A DNA stretch of 64,000 nt from Ornithodoros turicata (lineage: Eukaryota; Arthropoda; Arachnida; Ixodida; Argasidae). The notes beneath the pieces are model-generated. The model searched no databases and was not told the DNA's origin. It was given only the letters and a program-made list of their open reading frames with translations. A program made the position numbers and the translations under genes. Where the stretch lies: positions 41,578,685 through 41,642,684 of the forward strand of contig NC_088208.1 in the NCBI RefSeq assembly GCF_037126465.1. The letters are read 5' to 3'. This document shows positions 53,101-64,000 of this stretch, piece by piece; positions within the stretch are counted from its first letter, which is position 1, and every line of letters starts with the position of its first letter.

Positions 53101-56100
53101 GACGTATCAAATCACGCGATTGTTGCACGGGATGGCAAGTGGCATGATGGGGAGACAAAACTCCATATCACGAGAACCCTAACCGAAGCTTATAAGAGAC
53201 ATTTTTGCTGACGTTCATTTTGTACGATATAACACAAATATTACTGTTTACAATGCAAGGGTGAAATCAAAAGAGACGTATCAAGTCACGCGGTTGTTGC
53301 TTTGGAGTGGCAAGTAGCATGATGGGGACACAAAACTGTATATCACGAGAACCCTAATCGAAGCTTATAAGAGACATTTTTGCTGACGTTCATTTTGTAC
53401 GATATAACACAAATATTACTGTTTACAATGCAAGGGTGAAATCAAAAGAGACGTATCAAGTCACGCGGTTGTTGCTTTGGAGTGGCAAGTAGCATGATGG
53501 GGACACAAAACTGTATATCACGAGAACCCTAATCGAAGCTTATAAGAGACATTTTTGCTGACGTTCATTTTGTACGATATAACACAAATATTACTGTTTC
53601 CAGCGCAGGGGTGAAAGCGAAGAAGACGTATCAAGTCACGCGGTTGTTGCTTTGGAGTGGCAAGTAGCATCATGGGGAGACAAAACTCCATATCACGAGA
53701 ACCCTAATCGAACTTATAAGATACATTTTTGCTGACGTTCATTTTGTACGATATAACACAAATATTACTGTTTACGATGCAAGGGTGAAATCAAAAGAGA
53801 CGTATCAAGTCACGCGGTTGTTGCTTTGGAGTGGCAAGTAGCATCATGGGGAGACAAAACTCCATATCACGAGAACCCTAATCGAACTTATAAGAGACAT
53901 TTTTGCTGACGTTCATTTTGTACGATATAACACAAATATTACTGTTTACGATGCAAGGGTAAAATCAAAAGGGACGTATCAAGTCACGCGGTTGTTGCTT
54001 TGGAGTGGCAAGTAGCATGATGGGGACACAAAACTGTATATCACGAGAACCCTAATCGAAGCTTATAAGAGACATTTTTGCTGACGTTCATTTTGTACGA
54101 TATAACACAAATATTACTGTTTCCAGCGCAGGGGTGAAAGCGAAGAAGACGTATCAAATCACGCGATTGTTGCACGGGATGGCAAGTGGCATGATGGGGA
54201 GGCAACACTCCATATCACGAGAACTCTAATCGAAGTTTATAAGAGACATTTTTGCTGACGTTCATTTTGTACGATATAACACAAATATTACTGTTTACGA
54301 TGCAAGGGTGAAATCAAAAGAGACGTATCAAGTCACGCGGTTGCTGCTTTGGAGTGGCAAGTAGCATCATGGGGAGACAAAACTCCATATCACGAGAACC
54401 CTAATCGAACTTATAAGAGACATTTTTGCTGACGTTCATTTTGTACGATATAACACAAATATTACTGTTTACAACGCAGAGGTGAAAGCGAAGAAGACAT
54501 ATCAAATCACGCGATTGTTGCACGGGATGGCAAGTGGCATGATGGGGAGATAAAACTCCATATCAGGAGAACCCTAATCGAAGCTTATAAGAGACATTTT
54601 TTCTGACGTTCATTTTGTACGATATAACACAAATATTACCGTTTACAGCGCAGGCGTGAAAGCGAAGAAGACATATCAAATCACGCGATTGTTGCACGGG
54701 ATGGCAAGTGGCATGATGGGGAGATAAAACTTCATATCAGGAGAACCCTAATCGAAGCTTATAAGAGACATTTTTGCTGACGTTCATTTTGTACGATATA
54801 ACACAAATATTACTGTTTACGATGCAAGGGTGAAATCAAAAGAGACGTATCAAGTCAGGCGGTTGTTGCTTTGGAGTGGCAAGTAGCATCATGGGGAGAC
54901 AAAACTCCATATCATGAGAACCCTAATCGAAGCTTATAAGAGACATTTTTGCTGACGTTCATTTTGTACGATATAAGACAAATATTACTGTTTACTATGC
55001 AAGGATGAAATCAAAAGAGACTTATCAAGTCACGCGGTTGTTGCTTTGGAGGGGCAAGTAGCATCATGGGGAGACAAAACTCCATATCACGAGAACCCTA
55101 ATCGAAGCTTATACGAGACATTTTTGCTGACCTTCATTTTGTACGATATAACACAAATATTACTGTTTACGATGCAAGGGTGAAATCAAAAGAGACGTAT
55201 CAAGTCACGCGGTTGTTGCTTTGGAGTGGCAAGTAGCATCATGGGGAGACAAAACTCCATATCACGAGAACCCTAATCGAAGTTTATAAGAGACAGTTTT
55301 GCTGACGTTCATTTTGTACGATATAACACAAATATTACTGTTTACAGCGCAGGGGTGAAAGCGAAGAAGACGTATCAAATCACGCGATCGTTGCACGGGA
55401 TGGGAAGTGGCATGATGGGGAGACAAAACTCCATATCACGAGAACCCTAATCGAAGCTTATAAGAGACATTTTTGCTGACATTCATTTGTACGATATAAC
55501 ACAAATATTACTGTTTACGATGCAAGGGTGAAATCAAAAGAGACGTATCAAGTCACGCGGTTGTTGCTTTGGAGTGGCATGTAGCATCATGGGGAGACAA
55601 AACTCCATATCACGAGAACCCTAATCGAAGCTTATGAGAGTCATTTTTGCTGACGTTCATTTTGTACGATATAACACAAATATTACTGTTTACGATGCAA
55701 CGGTGAAATCAAAAGAGACGTATCAAGTCACGCGACTGTTACTTTGGGGCGGCAAGTGGCACCATAGGGTGACAAAACTCCATATCATGAGAACCTTAGT
55801 CGCAGCTTTATACGAGACGCTTCTGCTGTCGTTTTATACGAAACACAAAGTTTACAATGTAAGGGTGAAATCAAAAGGGACGTATCAAGTCACGCGACTG
55901 TTGCTTTGGGGCGACAAGTGGCTTCATGGGGAGACAAAACTTCATATCGTGAGAACCTTAGTCGCAGCTTGATACGAGACGTTTCTGCTGTCGTTTTATA
56001 CGAAACATAAATATCACTGTTTACAATGTAAGGGTGAAATCAAAAGGGACGTATCAAGTCAAGCGACTGTTGCTTTGGGGCGACAAGTGGCTTCATGGGG

Positions 56101-56245
56101 AGACAAAACTCCATATCGTGAGAACCTTAGTCGCAGCTTGATACGAGACGTTTCTGCTGTCGTTGTATACGAAACACAAATATCACTGTTTACTACGCAA
56201 GCAAAAGGGACTTATCAAGTCACGCACTTTGTGGCGGCAAAACGG
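50165..56245. repeat. 174-bp satellite array, about 35 copies
   Basis: Units recur every 174 bp (173 where GGGGAGAC is GGGGGAC), for example TAAGAGACAT at 50584, 50758, 50932 and 51106. The core 50.41-53.25 kb is nearly identical and each unit carries one AAGCTT. The right part (53.25-56.24 kb) mixes two subtypes, one with GCGAAGAAGACG...GTTGCACGGG and one with TCAAAAGAGACG...GTTGCTTTGG, and decays toward the edge; the first 240 bp on the left are also diverged. The region is non-coding. Confidence 0.97.
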
Positions 56246-58100
56246 CTGGTTGCTGGTAGCGTGTTATTGCAGTCTATGTGGCACCAGAGAACCTGATGGT
56301 CACACTGGTAGGGCGGAAACAAGACAGACTAAATTGTGCGCTTTGGGAGCATATCGTCCATGCACTGATTGCTTCTACTAAAGACGGCATCGGAAGTACC
56401 CGAGTGGGAAGAGAGGGAAGTGCTCGCTTAGAACGGTAAGGTAATAAAGAACAGATAGAAGAGCTGAACCAAGTATCTGAAAGGGGCATGAGTTAGCACA
56501 ACTTGTGGATGGATTTGACAGCTAGAAAGATAAGAGAGAAGCACATTTAAAAGTTGCTCGTAATTATTGGCTCTGAGGGAAGGCTCATAAATCTCTTCCT
56601 CGGCTAAAGTGTTGCCCCCACAATTGTGCATAAAGCTCAGTCCTTACACGTGGACATCTCAGAATACAAGCAAGTTTTCAAAATCAAGTCGAGCACGAAC
56701 ATAGCTTTTAACGTTACGATCAACTAATGTGTCTGCGATATTTGGGTTTTGATTAAAAATATTTTCATGGTGGCGAGATAAGCACTTGGGACCATATGTG
56801 ACCTCCTCGTGTATTTCGCTTTCCAAACGAAAACGTATTCTACGATATTGATACCTGTGTACGGCAGTGAGTAGAAACCCTTTTTTCAACCTTTCGGTAT
56901 ATTCGGGGGATATTTATCGGCGTTTTGCATATTTTGTCTCACGATCATTGGAGCCAGTCGCTATAGTTGGGTGCGGTCGCAAACAGTTTAGTTAATATAG
57001 CGATAGTCGAATAAGACATTGTTGGAGGTACAATATCTGTAATCAAAGATTTCTTGAAATGTTTTCGTTAAGCATAAAAATGCTAATAAACTGCAAGTTA
57101 TATGATTTGTAGAAAAATGTACCAACCTGAAGCACATTATCCGATGGTTTTTCACTGGAGAAATCCTCTAGTGAAGAGACGCAGTGAAGCTAAGGGCATA
57201 TCGTCCGCCTATTGAGGGCGAGTCTGGCGAGAGCTGCTCGTTTTATGCTCACTTGAAACAGGTCCTTCCTTCTTCCACGACTGACCTCGATTTCACTGCG
57301 CTTCGTGTTACGTTACAACTTTTTTTGGATAAATGGCAAGAAATGCGAATAAATACCATCTTGTACATACATATCCGAGACTGGCGCCATTTATTCTGTC
57401 GGTACCAAGATGCCGAGTTGAAACCCAAAAGCTTGACATTCGAAAATATGATGATTATTTGCCGACCCCGAATGTATTAGCTCCCAAGAAACAAACAACC
57501 CTTCAGAATTGGGGACTACAAGGGGTGCAGTCAGTAGTGTATAGCCAGAAAAAATATCTCTGGGAGATTTTACGCGGGGATTTATCCAGTGCACTAGTAA
57601 AGGTCTGACGTTTCTGTCGATGGCGTCTGGGGATCCGCATCATGAAACGCGACTATAGGCGGAGTTGTTCTTCATACCACATACGTCCCACAAGGGAACT
57701 TTCCACCTGCAGCGCCGACACTCGATTGGCCAGAACTCCTGTCCACCTGGGTCGCCAACAGGGAACAAAAAAAGTTTTTCTCCGATTTCATGGAGCCCTC
57801 TTTGTCAGCGGCACGAACAGCCACTAACTGAGGAAACCTTCATTGTCATGGAAAGTAGAAACAAGACTCGTTTCTGTCACGAGTAACTAAAATTCTCCGT
57901 TCCGGCAATTTTTAAATCTTGCACCACACACACTAAAGCTCTAAAGAATGCACGAGTTCCTATAGTGTTTATTCAATTTTCGGACATCTCACGGATTTTC
58001 AGCGGAATATGATCTAACTCCAGTTAGAGCATAGTCCACTAAGTCCACTGCTGAGGTAAAGGGGTCCCATACGAGATGGGGTAAGTTGTCCTGTGCTACA
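56246..58100. other. Spacer between the 174-bp and 139-bp satellites
   Basis: About 1.85 kb without a recognised gene. Short frames exist on both strands (for example 56659-56889 minus) but none shows a domain, splice structure or match to other repeats in the window. Confidence 0.5.
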
Positions 58101-58285
58101 TCGTCTGGTTCTTCACCTATTCATGGACTTCCTGTCGTCCACTGGATTGCTCCAGACGCTTTAGTTCTTTTTTTTTCATCCTTCCTTCATCACATTCACA
58201 TAATGTTTCACGTGCAGTGGGGTAGGGTACCGCACCACCGCGGTGAAACACCCCATCTCATCGTCATCATTTATTGTTGTTGTTG
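58100..58285 (+). mobile_element. LINE 3' UTR fragment with TTG tail
   Basis: GTGGGGTAGGGT..C, CCACCG.GGTGAAACACCCCAT and the ATTTATTGTTGTTGTTGTTG tail align with the minus-strand 3' end of the LINE at 11320-11500. The preceding CCACTGGATTGCTCCAGACG also corresponds. It is 5' truncated with no coding sequence left. Confidence 0.55.
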
Positions 58286-58873
58286 TTGTCACGGGCTTCA
58301 ACTGACAGCGCAAAACTACATCCGCGAGAAACTCATTTTTTTTAAGTATATCTTTGGGATGGTGTAACAATTTAGTGCCGCTTTTTACGTTTACAATGTA
58401 CGTCTATACCAGCCAGTAATGGCTAGCCTGTATGAATCCTGTACAGCTTGGACAAACTTGGAACTATAAAATGTAAGGCTTAAGATGATGGGCTCTTTTC
58501 TGCTCGTATGTTTTCTATATGTACTTGCAATGGTATTCCATTCGGTACACCTCCGCAATAGAGATTACGAGAAAACTCAACTGAGACAACCTACCCCGCT
58601 ACTGGTACGTCACACTTGACGACCTTCGCGCAAATCTCTTCTTTGAAGTCAGCTTTCGTTTAATATGTGTAGCCAAAAGATGCAGCTTTGGTTTCATCAG
58701 CCTGACGCTTTGGTCACAGAAAAGTGAGAAGTAAAAACTGGAACAACTGTCTCCCCTAATACACCGCAAGGGCCCGTATTGAGAATATAGCAAAACTTTG
58801 GACAACCTCGAGCCTCTGAACGGCACTGAGATGCCTATGGAAACAACGCTACCTGGGATTCGCCCATGAAGCC
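58286..58873. other. Short spacer before the 139-bp satellite
   Basis: About 590 bp with no gene, repeat or RNA recognised. Confidence 0.5.
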
Positions 58874-61800
58874 TCATCCTGTGTCACATGCCTAACTATG
58901 GTGCCCCGGGGTCTAAAAGAACAACACGAGCTCAATTGTTGTGCCCAAACTCAGAGTTGGTCCTCAAGTTTCTTGTCCACCAGCTTGTCTGCGTATATGC
59001 TCTTTTATCCTGTGTCACATACGGGGTGTCCTAGCTATGGTGCACCGGGGTCTAAAAGAACAACACGAGCTCAATTGTTGTGTCTAAAATCAGAGTAGGT
59101 CCTCAAGTTTCTTGTCCACCAGCTTGTCTGCGTATATGCTATTTTATCCTGTGTCACATACGGGGTGTCCTAGCTATGGTGCACCGGGGTCTAAAAGAAC
59201 AACACGAGCTCAATTGTTGTGTCTAAAATCAGAGTAGGTCCTCAAGTTTCTTGTCCACCAGCTTGTCTGCGTATATGCTATTTTATCCTGTGTCACATAC
59301 GGGGTGTCCTAGCTATGGTGCACCGGGGTCTAAAAGAACAACACGAGCTCAATTGTTGTGTCTAAAATCAGAGTAGGTCCTCAAGTTTCTTGTCCACCAG
59401 CTTGTCTGCGTATATGCTATTTTATCCTGTGTCACATACGGGGTGTCCTAGCTAGGTGCCCCGGGGTCTAAAAGAACAACACGAGCTCAATTGTTGTGCT
59501 CAAACTCAGAGTAGGTCCTCAAGTTTCTTGTCCACCAGCTTGTCTGCGTATATGCTCTTTTATCCTGTGTCACATACGGGGTGTCCTAGCTATGGTGCAC
59601 CGGGGTCTAAAAGAACAACACGAGCTCAATTGTTGTGTCTAAAATCAGAGTAGGTCCTCAAGTTTCTTGTCCACCAGCTTGTCTGCGTATATGCTCTTTT
59701 ATCCTGTGTCACATACGGGGTGTCCTAGCTATGGTGCACCGGGGTCTAAAAGAACAACACGAGCTCAATTGTTGTGTCTAAAATCAGAGTAGGTCCTCAA
59801 GTTTCTTGTCCACCAGCTTGTCTGCGTATATGCTATTTTATCCTGTGTCACATACGGGGTGTCCTAGCTATGGTGCACCGGGGTCTAAAAGAACAACACG
59901 AGCTCAATTGTTGTGTCTAAAATCAGAGTAGGTCCTCAAGTTTCTTGTCCACCAGCTTGTCTGCGTATATGCTATTTTATCCTGTGTCACATACGGGGTG
60001 TCCTAGCTATGGTGCACCGGGGTCTAAAAGAACAACACGAGCTCAATTGTTGTGTCTAAAATCAGAGTAGGTCCTCAAGTTTCTTGTCCACCAGCTTGTC
60101 TGCGTATATGCTATTTTATCCTGTGTCACATACGGGGTGTCCTAGCTAGGTGCCCCGGGGTCTAAAAGAACAACACGAGCTCAATTGTTGTGCTCAAACT
60201 CAGAGTAGGTCCTCAAGTTTCTTGTCCACCAGCTTGTCTGCGTATATGCTCTTTTATCCTGTGTCACATACGGGGTGTCCTAGCTATGGTGCACCGGGGT
60301 CTAAAAGAACAACACGAGCTCAATTGTTGTGTCTAAAATCAGAGTAGGTCCTCAAGTTTCTTGTCCACCAGCTTGTCTGCGTATATGCTATTTTATCCTG
60401 TGTCACATACGGAGTGTCCTATCTATAGTGCACCGGGGCCTAAAGGAACAACACGAGCTCAATTGTTGTGTCCAAACTCAGAGTAGGTCCTCAAGTTTCT
60501 TGTCCACCAGCTTGTCTGCGTATATGCTATTTTATCCTGTGTCACATACGGGATGTTCTACCTATGGTGCAGCGGGGTCTAAAAGAACAACACGAGCTCA
60601 ATTGTTGTGCCCAAACTCGGAGTTGGTCCTCAAGTTTCTTGTCCACCAGCTTGTCTGCGTATATGCTATTTTATCCTGTGTCACATACGGAGTGTCCTAT
60701 CTATGGTGCACCGGGGCCTAAAGGAACAACACGAGCTCAATTGTTGTGTCCAAACTCGGAGTAGGTCCTCAAGTTTCTTGTCCACCAGCTTGTCTGCGTA
60801 TATGCTATTTTATCCTGTGTCACATACGGGATGTTCTACCTATGGTGCAGCGGGGTCTAAAAGAACAACACGAGCTCAATTGTTGTGTCCAAACTCGGAG
60901 TAGGTCCTCAAGTTTCTTGTCCACCAGCTTGTCTGCGTATATGCTATTTTATCCTGTGTCACATACGGGATGTTCTACCTATGGTGCAGCGGGGTCTAAA
61001 AGAACAACACGAGCTCAATTGTTGTGTCCAAACTCGGAGTAGGTCCTCAAGTTTCTTGTCCACCAGCTTGTCTGCGTATATGCTATTTTATCCTGTGTCA
61101 CATACGGGATGTTCTACCTATGGTGCAGCGGGGTCTAAAAGAACAACACGAGCTCAATTGTTGTGTCCAAACTCGGAGTAGGTCCTCAAGTTTCTTGTCC
61201 ACCAGCTTGTCTGCGTATATGCTATTTTATCCTGTGTCACATACGGGATGTTCTACCTATGGTGCAGCGGGGTCTAAAAGAACAACACGAGCTCAATTGT
61301 TGTGTCCAAACTCGGAGTAGGTCCTCAAGTTTCTTGTCCACCAGCTTGTCTGCGTATATGCTATTTTATCCTGTGTCACATACGGGATGTTCTACCTATG
61401 GTGCAGCGGGGTCTAAAAGAACAACACGAGCTCAATTGTTGTGTCCAAACTCGGAGTAGGTCCTCAAGTTTCTTGTCCACCAGCTTGTCTGCGTATATGC
61501 TATTTTATCCTGTGTCACATACGGGATGTTCTACCTATGGTGCAGCGGGGTCTAAAAGAACAACACGAGCTCAATTGTTGTGTCCAAACTCAGAGTTGGT
61601 CCTCAAGTTTCTTGTCCACCAGCTTGTCTGCGTATATGCTATTTTATCCTGTGTCACACACGGAGTGTCCTACCTATGGGGCACCGGGGTCTAAAAGAAC
61701 AACACGAGCTCAATTGTTGTGTCCAAACTCGGAGTAGGTCCTCAAGTTTCTTGTCCACCAGCTTGTCTGCGTATATGCTATTTTATCCTGTGTCACATAC

Positions 61801-64000
61801 GGAGTGTCCTACCTATGGGGCACCGGGGTCTAAAAGAACAACACGAGCTCAATTGTTGTGTCCAAACTCGGAGTAGGTCCTCAAGCTTCTTGTCCACCAG
61901 CTTGTCTGCGTATATGCTATTTTAATCCTGTGTCACATACGGAGTGTCCTACCTATGGTGCACCGGGGTCTAAAAGAACAACACGATCTCAATTGTTGTG
62001 TCCAAACTCGGAGTAGGTCCTCAAGTTTCTTGTCCACCAGCTTGTCTGCGTATATGCTATTTTATCCTGTGTCACATACGGAGTGTCCTACCTATGGGGC
62101 ACCGGGGTCTAAAAGAACAACACGAGCTCAATTGTTGTGTCCAAACTCGGAGTAGGTCCTCAAGTTTCTTGTCCACCAGCTTGTCTGCGTATATGCTATT
62201 TTATCCTGTGTCACATACGGAGTGTCCTACCTATGGGGCACCGGGGTCTAAAAGAACAACACGAGCTCAATTGTTGTGTCCAAACTCGGAGTAGGTCCTC
62301 AAGTTTCTTGTCCACCAGCTTGTCTGCGTATATGCTATTTTATCCTGTGTCACATACGGAGTGCCCTACCTATGGGGCACCGGGGTCTAAAAGAACAACA
62401 CGAGCTCAATTGTTGTGCCCAAACTCGGAGTAGGTCCTCAAGTTTCTTGTCCACCAGCTTGTCTGCGTATATACTATTTTATCCTGTGTCACATACGGAG
62501 TGTCCTACCTATGGGGCACCGGGGTCTAAAAGAACAACACGAGCTCAATTGTTGTGTCCAAACTCGGAGTAGGTCCTCAAGTTTCTTGTCCACCAGCTTG
62601 TCTGCGTATATGCTATTTTATCCTGTGTCACATACGGAGTGTCCTACCTATGGGGCACCGGGGTCTAAAAGAACAACACGAGCTCAATTGTTGTGTCCAA
62701 ACTCGGAGTAGGTCCTCAAGTTTCTTGTCCACCAGCTTGTCTGCGTGTATGCTATTTTATCCTGTGTCACATACGGAGTGTCCTACCTATGGGGCACCGG
62801 GGTCTAAAAGAACAACACGAGCTCAATTGTTGTGTGCAAACTCGGAGTAGGTCCTCAAGTTTCTTGTCCACCAGCTTGTCTGCGTATATGCTATTTTATC
62901 CTGTGTCACATACGGAGTGTCCTACCTATGGTGCACCGGGGTCTAAAAGAACAACACGAGCTCAATTGTTGTGTCCAAACTCAGAGTAGGTCCTCAAGTT
63001 TCTTGTCCACCAGCTTGTCTGCGTATATGCTATTTTATCCTGTGTCACATACGGAGTGTCCTACCTATGGTGCACCGGGGTCTAAAAGAATAACACGAGC
63101 TCAATTGTTGTGCCAAAACTCAGAGTAGGTCCTCAAGTTTCTTGTCCACCAGCTTGTCTGCGTATAGGCTCTTTTATCCTGTGTCACATACGCAGTGTCC
63201 TACCTATGGTGCACCGGGGTCTAAAAGAACAACACGAGCTCAATTGTTGTGCCCAAACTCGGAGTAGGTCCTCAAGTTTCTTGTCCACCAGCTTGTCTGC
63301 GTATATGCTATTTTATCCTGTGTCACATACGGAGTGTCCTACCTATGGTGCACCGGGGTCTAAAAGAACAACACGAGCTCAATTGTTGTGTCCAAACTCG
63401 GAGTAGGTCCTCAAGTTTCTTGTCCACCAGCTTGTCTGCGTATATGCTCTTTTATCCTGTGTCACATACGGAGTGTCCTACCTATGGTGCACCGGGGTCT
63501 AAAAGAACAACACGAGCTCAATTGTTGTGTCCAAACTCAGAGTAGGCCCTCAAGTTTCTTGTCCACCAGCTTGTCTGCGCATATGCTATTTTATCCTGTG
63601 TCACATACGGGGTGTCCTACCTATGGTGCAGCGGGGTCTAAAAGAACAACACGAGCTCAATTGTTGTGTCCAAACTCAGAGTAGGCCCTCAAGTTTCTTG
63701 TCCACCAGCTTGTCTGCGCATATGCTATTTTATCCTGTGTCACATACGGGGTGTCCTACCTATGGTGCACCGGGGTCTAAAAGAACAACACGAGCTCAAT
63801 TGTTGTGTCCAAACTCAGAGTAGGCCCTCAAGTTTCTTGTCCACCAGCTTGTCTGCGCATATGCTATTTTATCCTGTGTCACATACGGGGTGTCCTACCT
63901 ATGGTGCAGCGGGGTCTAAAAGAACAACACGAGCTCAATTGTTGTGCCCAAACTCGGAGTAGGTCCTCAAGTTTCTTGTCGATCAGTTTGCCTTCGTATA
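58874..64000. repeat. 139-bp satellite array, about 37 copies, runs to window end
   Basis: Units of 139 bp carry GTCCTCAAGTTTCTTGTCCACC, a near-invariant block. Subtypes differ at a few sites (GTGTCTAAAATCAG, GTGTCCAAACTCGG; CTAGCTATGG, CTACCTATGG; GCACCGG, GCAGCGG). A one-base-shorter variant reading CTAGCTAGGTGCCCC recurs at 59451 and 60145, 694 bp apart, marking a five-unit higher-order repeat. Because 139 is not a multiple of three, overlapping 98-codon frames appear in every unit; these are artefacts. The last 25 bases (TTGTCGATCAGTTTGCCTTC) diverge, so an edge or a new subtype may lie just outside. Confidence 0.97.

Noticed and set aside
50165..56245. CRISPR-like regular spacing
   Set aside because: The whole unit repeats with no unique spacers, the period is 174 bp and the genome is eukaryotic; it is a satellite.
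56428..56889. Minus-strand frames between the two large satellites as a gene
   Set aside because: Separated by stops, with no splice sites linking them and no recognisable domain.
58898..63962. Overlapping 98-130 codon frames in the 139-bp array
   Set aside because: The 139-bp period rotates through all three frames, so each unit yields the same overlapping translations; they are repeat artefacts.

Overview
The window is eukaryotic nuclear DNA, most likely from a tick (ixodid or close chelicerate). The evidence is two intron-rich animal genes with GT-AG introns, a Ty3/gypsy element, a mariner, LINE fragments, tRNA-derived SINE fragments resembling the tick Ruka class, and many foldback MITEs. 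Nothing is bacterial: no operons, CRISPR arrays or Shine-Dalgarno-led genes. The species assignment is inference from repeat and gene style.

Layout. 1-4.9 kb: internal region of a Ty3/gypsy retrotransposon with a probable 3' LTR. 4.9-5.5 kb: two degenerate word arrays. 5.5-11.3 kb: about 20 copies of a 293-bp satellite. 11.3-13.3 kb: a LINE fragment interrupted by a hAT-like element, itself interrupted by a palindromic TA-MITE. 13.4-20.3 kb: MITEs, three tandem copies of an element with GTCGTCTGC termini, and two interleaved inverted repeats. 20.76-28.75 kb (+): a complete 13-exon nucleoporin gene, aladin (AAAS). 29.8-36.4 kb (-): a complete 5-exon aquaporin-11/12-like gene, convergent with aladin, with a dead mariner in its last intron and a hAT-like element in its first. 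36.5-39.3 kb: MITE, LINE and SINE debris. 39.35-42.07 kb: a large foldback element whose arms carry a minisatellite of about 101 bp. 44.5-46.3 kb (-): the main exon of a secreted, low-complexity, Thr/Arg-rich matrix-like protein. 46.3-48.4 kb: foldback and Penelope-like debris and a SINE. 50.2-56.2 kb: about 35 copies of a 174-bp satellite. 58.9-64.0 kb: about 37 copies of a 139-bp satellite, running off the window.

The three host genes look functionally unrelated: aladin is a nuclear pore scaffold protein, the aquaporin a membrane channel, and the third a probable extracellular matrix or cuticle protein. Exons of aladin and the aquaporin were assembled by hand from splice signals, phase continuity and family resemblance, and every junction joins in frame. 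Both genes mix very short introns (54-71 bp) with long, transposon-filled ones.

The most noteworthy signals are: a hammerhead-ribozyme-like fold inside a foldback insertion with a perfect 12-bp target duplication in aladin intron 9; an aquaporin whose first NPA box is Cys-Pro-Cys; the FB-like foldback with unequal minisatellite arms; several unrelated stretches built of irregularly repeated, self-complementary words; and a three-level nested insertion with a paralogous empty site elsewhere in the window.
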